Positions 13,211-19,490 of a stretch of DNA of 19,490 bases are shown here, one piece after another. Each line of letters starts with the position of its first letter. Position 1 is the stretch's first letter. Source of the stretch: an uncultured Collinsella sp. Its GTDB lineage: Bacteria; Actinomycetota; Coriobacteriia; Coriobacteriales; Coriobacteriaceae. The notes below the pieces were generated by a model. It did no database searches, had not been told where the DNA came from, and saw only the letters and a program-made list of their open reading frames with translations. The DNA lies in NCBI GenBank assembly GCA_900550355.1, contig URRT01000016.1, positions 1-19,490 on the forward strand, in the 5' to 3' direction. The position numbers and the translations under genes were made by a program.

Positions 13211-16200
13211 TATGCATTCACGACCTTTCCGGTATCGCGATCGAGTTTTTGCGAGACGACGCGACTGACGCCGTCGGCTTGCATCGAGACGCCATAGAGA
13301 ACGTCAGCGTCCTCCATAGTACGGCGCTGATGCGAGATAACCAAGAGCTGCGTATCGGAACGCAACACATCGAGCGCGCCGATGAGCTTGGACAGGTTGG
13401 CGTCATCGAGCGCCGCCTCGACCTCGTCCAGCACATAGAACGGCACCGTGCGCGTGCGATACACGGCAAAGAGCAGGGCGAGCGCCGTCAGACTCTTCTC
13501 GCCGCCCGACATGAGCATCATCTTGGTGATGCGCTTGCCGCGCGGCTGCGCCACGACCTCGATACCCGTCTCGGCAGGATGCTCGGGATCGGTCATCTCC
13601 AGATGAGCCTGACCGCCCGGGAAGAGCATAGCGAAGATCTCGCGGAAGTTCGCATCGACCTTCTCGAAGGTCACCAGGAACGCCTTGCGCATCTTGCGAT
13701 CAATAGCCACGGTAATCTTGGTGAGCGCCTTGCGCGCGCTCTCCAGATCGGCCAGCTGCTCTTCGATGTAGTCGGCGCGGCGCTTGAGCTGCTCATACTC
13801 CTCCATGGCAACTTGGTTAACGGGACCAAGGTTGTTGATCTGGCGCACGAGCTGGTTGAGCTCGCGCTCGGCGGCATCGCGGTCCGTGGGCGCCGGAAGC
13901 ATGAGCGCTTCCTCGAGTACCGTGGTGCCATCAGCGGTAATGGCCTTGATGGCAGCCTCGACCTGCACCTCGAGCTTGCCACGCGCGACCTTGAACTCGT
14001 TTTGCGTGGCGGAGGCGGTATCGACTCGCTCCTTAGCGCGGGCAACCTCTGCCTTGGCATCCTCGATGGTCTTCTTGAGCGAAGCGGAGTCCGCCTCCTC
14101 CAGAGAGGCCTGGTCACGCAGGCGCGCTGCCCAATCCGACGCGCGTTCCAACAGGGCAGAATAGCGTTCGTGCATAGGGTCGACGCGCAGGCGCAGCAGC
14201 TCGAGCGAGCGCGAAGCCTGGCGTGTTCCGCGGATACGACGGTCGATGCCCTCAAGACGATGCTCCAGGTCGGGCACGCGGCCCTTCAGCGAACGCAGGC
14301 GTTCACTCGTCTGGGCTAGGCGAACCTTGGCGTCGGCGAGCTTGCCGGCAGCCTCGGAATCGTCACGGCGAACGCGGTCGAGTTCGTCGTTGGCCTCGGC
14401 AATCTGCAAGCCCAGATCGCTTGCCTGCGCGCGGGCCTCGTCACGCGAACGGGTGAGCTCATCAACCCGCGGGCGCGCAGCGCGAACGGCTTCGGAGGCC
14501 TGCTCGCGGCGCTTGGAGATGCGCACGCGCTCGACCTCGGCATTGTTGGCGCTTTGCTCCAGACGGCCGATCTCGGAAAGCAGCGAGCGGCGCTCGCCCT
14601 CAAGACGGGCGATCTCGCCGGCGGCATCGCCCTCAGCGGCACGCGCTTCCTCAACGGCCGCATTGGCCTCAACGACCTGGCCTGACACATGCTCAAACAC
14701 AGCGGCCAAATCGGGCTCAAGCCCCTCCAGCTCGCGGATACGGCGCTTGCGCTCCAAGGCACCCGACGCCTCGCCGGCATCGAGGCCCACGCGCACCAGG
14801 CCGCCGCAGGCGACGCGGGCGCCATCGGGGGTCACGTAAGTCACGCCGTCAACGACCGGCGCCGACAGCGCGGCAGCAAGATCGTCCACTACATAATATC
14901 CGCCGAGCAACGCCTCGACGACGGGACCGTAGCCTGCGCGCACGGACAGACGATCAACCAGACGGGTACCGGCAGCGCCCTCAGCGGCGGTAAAGCCGCT
15001 CACGCCGCGCGCCACCAGCAGCGCCTCGCCCGAGGCCTTCTTCTGGTCCAGAGCGGCACGACCGGCACGCTCAAGCGCGGACGTATCGTCGAACAGCAGG
15101 GCATCGATATCGCCGGCGAGCAATTGCTCAACCAGGCCCTCAAGCTCGCGCGGGGCCTCGAGCACGTCGCCCAGACGACCCGAGACATCGTCGCCCAGCG
15201 CACCCACCAGCCGGCTCACGAGCGGCGAGCTGTCGGCCATGCGGGCATCGAGTTTCTTATGACTGGCAAGCTCCGAGCGCACCTCGGATAACTTGTTGCG
15301 CGCCTCGCTCTCGCGGGCACGCAGGTCCTTCAGGGCCGCGCGTGCCGTCTCGGTGGCCTCACGCGCATCAACCTGAGCCTGGCGCGCTTCCTCAAGAGCG
15401 CCCTCAAGCTCCTCGGCGCGGTCGCGACGGCTCTCGAGCGAGGCCGTGACCTCCTCGAGCTGTTCATCGATCTGCTCCAGGCGCGAGGCATACATGTTGT
15501 CCTCGACCTCGGCATTGCTCAAGGAATCCTTCACCTTAGCGAGCTCGAGCGCGGCGTTATCGGCCACACGCTGCACATCGCGCTGCTCACGCGTGAGCTG
15601 CGAAATCTGATTGTCGAGCGCAACGCGACGCTCGTGGAGCTCAGCGGCGGCAGGACCAGCGGCGTCAACGTCCTCCTGAGCCTGCATGTGCGCACCGGTC
15701 ACTTCCTCAAGCTGCGCACGCGCGTCCTCGAGCTGCTCGACCACGCGACGTCGCTGATGCTCGGAGCTCGAAATCTGCCCGCGCATGTCAGACAGGCGCG
15801 ACACCATGTTGTGGCCCTTTTCCTCGAGCAGGCGCATGTCGGAGTTAATGCGGCCGACCACATCTTGCATATGACGGCGCTGCTCGCCCAGGTCGCCCAC
15901 AAACAGGCCCTTTTCCTCGAGCATAACCTGAAGCTTCTCGAGCTCGCGCTCCTTTTCGCCCAAGCGGTACTGCGCAAGCTCCAGCTCGGCGGCACCTTCC
16001 TTGGAACGGCTCTCCAAGTCATTCCACTGCGACTGCAGCGAACGCAGCTCGTCGACGGCTAGCATCTGCGTAAGCTCGTTCGCGCGCGAGGACAGCTCTT
16101 TGTACTTGCGCGCGCGATCGACCTGACGCTCCAACGGTCGCAGCTGACGGGCGATTTCCTTATTGATGTCGCGGGCACGCGTCAGGTGCTCGTCCATCGA

Positions 16201-16746
16201 CTTAATCTTTTTGAGCGCACGCTCCTTGCGTCGCTTGTGCTTGGAGATGCCGGCGGCCTCCTCGATGAGGGCACGGCGTTCCTCGGGGCGGCTCTGCAAA
16301 ATGGCGTCGAGCTTGCCCTGGCTGATGATGGAATGCGTATCCTTGCCCAGGCCCGAATCGTGCAGGATGTCCTGAATGTCCATCAGGCGGCACGGACTCG
16401 AGTTGATGAGGTACTCGCTTTCGCCCGAGCGATACATGCGACGGGTGATGGCGACCTCGTCAAAATCGACGGGCAGCATATGGTCCGAGTTATCGAGCAC
16501 CAGCGTGACCTCGGCAACACCCACCGGCTTGCGCGCCGACGAGCCCGAGAAGATGACATCCTCCATGGCCTGGCCGCGCAGCTGCTTGGCGCTCTGCTCG
16601 CCCAGGACCCACAGAATCGAGTCGGAGATGTTCGATTTTCCCGAGCCGTTGGGACCGACGATGACGGTCAGGCCCGGCTCAAACGTCATATGGGCGCGGT
16701 CGGCAAACGACTTGAACCCTTTGAGCGTGAGGGACTTGAGATACAC
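13210..16746 (-). CDS. smc: Chromosome segregation protein SMC
   Basis: The 1178-residue condensin ATPase organises and helps segregate the chromosome with ScpA/ScpB, which are not in this window. The N-terminal head has Walker A GPNGSGKS (31-38). Long heptad-rich coiled coils flank the hinge (about 505-660), which reads from LVSRLVGALGDDVSGRLGD to YVTPDGARVACGGLVRVG. The C-terminal head has the ABC signature LMSGGEKS (1078-1085) and Walker B YVLDEVEAALDDAN (D1107/E1108). Length is normal for bacterial SMC. The GTG start has GAGGA four bases upstream and lies 10 nt after the rnc stop. The 3' end overlaps ftsY by one base. Confidence 0.97.
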   Translation of the reverse strand: MYLKSLTLKGFKSFADRAHMTFEPGLTVIVGPNGSGKSNISDSILWVLGEQSAKQLRGQAMEDVIFSGSSARKPVGVAEVTLVLDNSDHMLPVDFDEVAITRRMYRSGESEYLINSSPCRLMDIQDILHDSGLGKDTHSIISQGKLDAILQSRPEERRALIEEAAGISKHKRRKERALKKIKSMDEHLTRARDINKEIARQLRPLERQVDRARKYKELSSRANELTQMLAVDELRSLQSQWNDLESRSKEGAAELELAQYRLGEKERELEKLQVMLEEKGLFVGDLGEQRRHMQDVVGRINSDMRLLEEKGHNMVSRLSDMRGQISSSEHQRRRVVEQLEDARAQLEEVTGAHMQAQEDVDAAGPAAAELHERRVALDNQISQLTREQRDVQRVADNAALELAKVKDSLSNAEVEDNMYASRLEQIDEQLEEVTASLESRRDRAEELEGALEEARQAQVDAREATETARAALKDLRARESEARNKLSEVRSELASHKKLDARMADSSPLVSRLVGALGDDVSGRLGDVLEAPRELEGLVEQLLAGDIDALLFDDTSALERAGRAALDQKKASGEALLVARGVSGFTAAEGAAGTRLVDRLSVRAGYGPVVEALLGGYYVVDDLAAALSAPVVDGVTYVTPDGARVACGGLVRVGLDAGEASGALERKRRIRELEGLEPDLAAVFEHVSGQVVEANAAVEEARAAEGDAAGEIARLEGERRSLLSEIGRLEQSANNAEVERVRISKRREQASEAVRAARPRVDELTRSRDEARAQASDLGLQIAEANDELDRVRRDDSEAAGKLADAKVRLAQTSERLRSLKGRVPDLEHRLEGIDRRIRGTRQASRSLELLRLRVDPMHERYSALLERASDWAARLRDQASLEEADSASLKKTIEDAKAEVARAKERVDTASATQNEFKVARGKLEVQVEAAIKAITADGTTVLEEALMLPAPTDRDAAERELNQLVRQINNLGPVNQVAMEEYEQLKRRADYIEEQLADLESARKALTKITVAIDRKMRKAFLVTFEKVDANFREIFAMLFPGGQAHLEMTDPEHPAETGIEVVAQPRGKRITKMMLMSGGEKSLTALALLFAVYRTRTVPFYVLDEVEAALDDANLSKLIGALDVLRSDTQLLVISHQRRTMEDADVLYGVSMQADGVSRVVSQKLDRDTGKVVNA

Positions 16747-16756
16747 GGTTCCTCGC

Positions 16757-17482
16757 TTACACGTGCTTCTTGTTCAGAATCACGCCGTTGGTGGTGTAAC
16801 CCATGCGGTCGAGCGCTTCGAGCGCGGCGGCTCCCTCGGCTTCTTTCTTTGAGGAGCCGGAACCGCGACCCTGGCGAATACCATCGATCAAAACCACGGC
16901 GGTAAAGGTGGGCGCATGCGCTGGGCCCTCGGAGCCGACCAGCTTATACGCGGGAGGCTCGTGGCCGTCTGCCTGCACGCACTCCTGCAAAAACGACTTG
17001 GGGTTCGCAGGATGCTCGGCACGCTCGGAAGCCAAATGCGGCTTAAGCGTACGGTGAATGAACTCTGCCGCGGCATCCCAGCCGGCATCCAGGTACAGCG
17101 CGCCCACGAGCGACTCATAGACGTTCTCGAGGGCCGAATGCAGGCCGCGCGCACCGGTACCGGTCTCGGAGGCACCAAAGATGATGATGTCGTCGATGCC
17201 CAGCTCGTGAGAAACCTCGGACAGCGTAGCGCCCGAGACAAGCGACACCTTCAGGCGCGTGAGCTTGCCCTCGTCAAACTCCGGATAGGACTCAAACAGG
17301 GAGCGTGCGACCACAGCGCCCAAAATGGAATCGCCCAAGAACTCAAGGCGCTCATAGCTGGCAGAAACCGGCTGGCCCTCGACTGCCGAGGGATGCGTAA
17401 GGGCCGCGCGCAGCAGCACCTTATTATTGAACTCGTGGCCCAGAATTTCCTGGGCGCGCGTAAGTCGTTCAGACAAAGCCAA
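16757..17482 (-). CDS. rnc: Ribonuclease III
   Basis: The 241-residue endonuclease cleaves double-stranded RNA and processes the rRNA precursor. The catalytic domain carries the signature ERLEFLGDS (44-52) and the second acidic segment ENVYESLVGALYLDAGWD. A double-stranded-RNA-binding domain covers about 158-230 (NPKSFLQECVQADGHEPPAY and GSGSSKKEAEGAAALEAL). Translation appears to begin at a TTG at 17482, only three bases after the acpP stop, with GGGAGG eight bases upstream inside the end of acpP. This suggests coupling to acpP and modest initiation. The smc start follows after 10 nt. Confidence 0.96.
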   Translation of the reverse strand: MALSERLTRAQEILGHEFNNKVLLRAALTHPSAVEGQPVSASYERLEFLGDSILGAVVARSLFESYPEFDEGKLTRLKVSLVSGATLSEVSHELGIDDIIIFGASETGTGARGLHSALENVYESLVGALYLDAGWDAAAEFIHRTLKPHLASERAEHPANPKSFLQECVQADGHEPPAYKLVGSEGPAHAPTFTAVVLIDGIRQGRGSGSSKKEAEGAAALEALDRMGYTTNGVILNKKHV

Positions 17483-17485
17483 GAC

Positions 17486-17728
17486 CTAGGCCTCCCTGGC
17501 GTTTTCGATAGCGTCGACGGCGTCGGCGACAGAGTTGAGCGAGAGCAGGGTCTCGTCATCGATCTCGAGGTTGAACTCGTCCTCGATAGCCGTAACCAGC
17601 TGCAGGCGCTCGAGCGAGTTGGCATCGAGGTCGTCAAAGGTGGTCTCATCGCTAATTTCGGCAACATCGACGCCCAGAACGTCAGCAGCGACCTCGGCGA
17701 TCTTGTCGAAGATTTCGGAGCGGTCCAT
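17486..17728 (-). CDS. acpP: Acyl carrier protein
   Basis: The 80-residue acidic protein carries growing acyl chains on a phosphopantetheine arm during fatty acid synthesis. The helix-II region reads FDDLDANSLERLQLVTAIED, with Ser38 as the attachment site. The motif is NSL instead of the usual DSL. The C-terminal helices follow normally (EIDDETLLSLNSVADAVDAI). I chose the ATG at 17728 because AGAGGA lies about seven bases upstream. An ATG at 17743 would place that Shine-Dalgarno inside the gene. A putative promoter and a perfect palindrome lie in the 100-bp gap upstream, so acpP may start its own transcript, continuing into rnc-smc-ftsY-ffh. Confidence 0.93.
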   Translation of the reverse strand: MDRSEIFDKIAEVAADVLGVDVAEISDETTFDDLDANSLERLQLVTAIEDEFNLEIDDETLLSLNSVADAVDAIENAREA

Positions 17729-17764
17729 AGCGCTTCCTCTCATAGTGCATGAATACCAAAAGAA

Positions 17765-17786
17765 TGGTACCGCCCGGGCGGTACCA
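17765..17786. promoter_or_regulatory. Perfect 22-bp palindrome ahead of acpP
   Basis: The half-site TGGTACCGCCC is followed immediately by its exact reverse complement GGGCGGTACCA. It lies 37 bp before the acpP ATG and just downstream of a TAGAAT -10 (17800-17805), so the expected transcript begins only a few bases before it. As DNA it suits a dimeric regulator. As RNA the stem, then ATTCTTTT, could be a weak terminator of plsX. I favour an operator because it has no unpaired spacer and therefore no hairpin loop. Confidence 0.65.
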
Positions 17787-17799
17787 AGACACGGTTCTG

Positions 17800-17805
17800 A
17801 TTCTA
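17800..17805 (-). promoter_or_regulatory. Putative acpP promoter (-10)
   Basis: TAGAAT on the minus strand is a good -10, placed 72 bp before the acpP ATG. No -35 at 16-18 bp resembles consensus. The case rests on the hexamer and on the palindrome that starts just downstream. Confidence 0.4.
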
Positions 17806-17842
17806 CCCCACGACGTGCGCCCCAAGACGCATAACGCCGCTG

Positions 17843-18862
17843 TTATAAAACGATACCGTCCATAGAGTTGGCGACATTCTCGACCAGCCCGGCGCGCACG
17901 GCTTCGGCCGCCGCGAGCGTACCGTTTTTAACAGCCTCGACCGAGGTGGCGCCATGGCCGATCAGGACCACGCCGCGCAGGCCCAGAAGAATCGCGCCGC
18001 CCTTGGCGTCGCCAGAGAGCTTGGCCTTAATCTCGCGCATTTGCTTTTTGATGAGCAGCGCGGCAATCTTGGTGCCGAGCGAAGACATAAAGACACCCTT
18101 GAGCTCCTGCAGCAAAAACTTGGCAGCGCCCTCGGTGGCCTTGAGCGCAATATTGCCCGACATGCCATCGGCAACGACGACATCGAAGTTACCTGAGGTG
18201 ATGTCCGTTCCCTCGCAGTTACCAACAAAGCCGGGAACGGCGGCTTTCATGGCCGGGAAGCAGGCCTTGGTAAAGTTGGAGCCCTTCTCATCCTCGGTGC
18301 CGTTGGCAAGCAGGCCCACGCGGGGATGCTCGATGCCCAGGACGACGCGCGCATAGGCACAACCCATCTGGGCAAAACGAACCATATCGTCGACCTCGAC
18401 ATCGGGGTTGGCGCCCATGTCGCACAGGACCGTCAGGCCGCCGGCACGATTGGGCAGCGCATTGGTAAGGCACGGACGCACCGGCTGCTTCTTGCCCTCG
18501 GCCTGATACCTAAATGGCGTCACGTAAGCGGTAGCCGCGGCGGTCATAGCACCAGTAGAACCAGCAGAGAAGAACGCGTCCGCGTTGCCCTTCTTAATGG
18601 CACGGCAGGAAAGCACAATCGAAGACTTGCGCTTGGTCATCACGGCGCGAATGGGATCGTCATCCATGGCGATAACGTCGGGTGCCTCCAGGGCCTCGAC
18701 GCGCGCATGGGAGGCGGCAAAGGGATTGACGATTTCGGCGGGGCCAGCTGCCAAGACCTCGATATCGGGATCGGCGGCAAGCGCAGCCTCGATACCATCG
18801 AGAACAACCTGAGGTTTCTCGTCTCCGCCCACAACGTCTACACAAACGCGAACGTTACTCAT
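17843..18862 (-). CDS. plsX: Phosphate acyltransferase PlsX
   Basis: The 339-residue peripheral enzyme converts acyl-ACP and phosphate to acyl-phosphate, the donor for PlsY in phosphatidic acid synthesis. Family blocks are the N-terminal VCVDVVGGDEKP, DAFFSAGSTGAMTAAA, RPCLTNALPNRAG, GLLANGTEDEKGS, FVGNCEGTDI, VVVADGMSGNIALKATEG, and GVVLIGHGATS near the end. The start ATG at 18862 has AAGGAG seven bases upstream. An ATG two codons earlier (18868) sits almost on that Shine-Dalgarno and is unlikely. The gene follows rpmF across an intrinsic terminator and precedes acpP, whose product is a carrier of its substrate. Confidence 0.96.
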   Translation of the reverse strand: MSNVRVCVDVVGGDEKPQVVLDGIEAALAADPDIEVLAAGPAEIVNPFAASHARVEALEAPDVIAMDDDPIRAVMTKRKSSIVLSCRAIKKGNADAFFSAGSTGAMTAAATAYVTPFRYQAEGKKQPVRPCLTNALPNRAGGLTVLCDMGANPDVEVDDMVRFAQMGCAYARVVLGIEHPRVGLLANGTEDEKGSNFTKACFPAMKAAVPGFVGNCEGTDITSGNFDVVVADGMSGNIALKATEGAAKFLLQELKGVFMSSLGTKIAALLIKKQMREIKAKLSGDAKGGAILLGLRGVVLIGHGATSVEAVKNGTLAAAEAVRAGLVENVANSMDGIVL

Positions 18863-18879
18863 ATACATGCTCCTTATAC

Positions 18880-18909
18880 AAAAATGGCCGACTCATTGAG
18901 CCGGCCATT
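18880..18909 (-). terminator. Intrinsic terminator/attenuator between rpmF and plsX
   Basis: On the minus strand AATGGCCGGCTC pairs with GAGTCGGCCATT (one G-T) around AAT, followed by TTTTTGT. The T-run ends only a few bases before the plsX Shine-Dalgarno AAGGAG. Partial readthrough here would set plsX below rpmF. Confidence 0.78.
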
Positions 18910-18949
18910 GTGGTTCCATTTGGAACGGCATCGCATCCAGAGTATACCG

Positions 18950-19129
18950 TTACTCGGTAACGATAACCTCGCGGTCCTTGTAGAAACCGCAGCTGGGGCA
19001 CACGTGGTGCGGAAGCTTGACAGCGCCGCAACGGGGGCACGTGGACTGAGCCGCAGCCGAGATCTTCATGTTGGCAGAACGACGGGTGTGAGTGCGGATA
19101 CGACCCTGCTTTTGTTTAGGTACGGGCAT
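18950..19129 (-). CDS. rpmF: 50S ribosomal protein bL32
   Basis: The 59-residue basic protein of the large ribosomal subunit was found by translating the minus strand directly. It begins MPVPKQKQGRIRTHTRRSAN, the typical bL32 start, and carries a zinc ribbon CPRC (31-34) and CPSC (44-47), making it the Zn-binding form. The ATG has GGAAGG five bases upstream. It sits between the DUF177 gene (64 bp upstream) and plsX, the usual order in many bacteria. Confidence 0.97.
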   Translation of the reverse strand: MPVPKQKQGRIRTHTRRSANMKISAAAQSTCPRCGAVKLPHHVCPSCGFYKDREVIVTE

Positions 19130-19193
19130 AGTGACCTTCCTTATGAACTATCCAGTGTGGCGAATACGCGCAAGTAGCGATACTACCACAGTT

Positions 19194-19490
19194 TTACTCA
19201 TCAAGCTTGAGATTCTTCAATGCTGCAAATGGATTTTCCGTGGCAGCGGCCCATTCTGCCTCTGCTTGAGCGACGCAATCGCATTGCTCGACGTTGAGAT
19301 TGATGCCGCAAGTGGGGCATAGGCCGCGGCAATCGGGCTTGCACAGGACAACGAACGGCGTGTCCATGACGACCGCGTCGTTGATGGGCTCACCCAGATC
19401 GACGATGCGGTCCTCACCCAGAAGCTCGTAGCCGTCTTCGTAGGCCTCGGGGTCCTCGGGCTCGTTAAAGAGATAGAATTCCTCAATCTC
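19194..19490 (-). CDS. DUF177 (YceD-like) protein, C-terminal part
   Basis: The last 98 codons of a gene that begins outside the window read FYLFNEPEDPEAYEDGYELL, then DLGEPINDAVVMDTPFVVLC. The diagnostic CKPDCRGLCPTCGINLN follows, and the gene ends FAALKNLKLDE. The four-Cys GLCPxCG motif and the place directly before rpmF identify DUF177/YceD, a small family linked to 23S rRNA maturation and ribosome assembly in other bacteria and plastids. The N-terminal half and start are not visible. Transcription into rpmF is likely. Confidence 0.93.
   Translation of the reverse strand, partial: EIEEFYLFNEPEDPEAYEDGYELLGEDRIVDLGEPINDAVVMDTPFVVLCKPDCRGLCPTCGINLNVEQCDCVAQAEAEWAAATENPFAALKNLKLDE

Overview
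This 19.5 kb window looks like chromosomal core sequence from a high-GC, anaerobic Gram-positive bacterium, most likely a Coriobacteriia member of the Collinsella type. Pointers are the GC-rich coding sequence with frequent GTG and TTG starts, an actinobacterial-looking T-box, a clostridial-style ThyA, and the order DUF177-rpmF-plsX-acpP-rnc-smc-ftsY-ffh. The assignment is inference from protein style and gene order; no 16S gene or other marker is present. No tRNA or rRNA gene, CRISPR array, transposase or phage gene was seen.

Left part (1-5760). The 5' portion of ileS runs off the left edge on the minus strand. Its leader holds an isoleucine T-box (specifier AUC, UGGU bulge, competing antiterminator and terminator). 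A divergent GldA-like iron-containing dehydrogenase follows. Its bidirectional terminator is shared with a convergent DUF523 gene, and ftsH comes next. Divergent from ftsH is a corrinoid adenosyltransferase gene (CobA/CobO family) whose otherwise open frame has a TAA at codon 5.

Middle part (5760-10800). A long near-perfect inverted repeat sits in the gap before a minus-strand MATE transporter. Then come a SpoU/TrmH-type RNA methyltransferase and the tightly coupled thyA-folA pair. Divergent from thyA is the most unusual gene: a DUF134 helix-turn-helix domain fused in frame to a NifX/NifB-type cofactor-binding domain, with a Cys/His-rich tail. A consensus Shine-Dalgarno and ATG lie inside the frame exactly at the domain junction. 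Two related palindromes 53 bp apart bracket its putative promoter.

Right part (10800-19490). A compact minus-strand cluster runs DUF177 (partial), rpmF, plsX, acpP, rnc, smc, ftsY, ffh. It joins rRNA/ribosome maturation, the start of fatty acid and phospholipid synthesis, chromosome organisation and co-translational membrane targeting. Genes from acpP to ffh are 3-10 nt apart or overlap by one base. Two regulatory-looking sites interrupt the cluster: an intrinsic terminator between rpmF and plsX, and a perfect 22-bp palindrome just downstream of a putative promoter between plsX and acpP.

No gene-free stretch exceeds 300 bp except 1138-1623, which holds the ileS T-box leader and the divergent upstream regions of ileS and the GldA-like gene.
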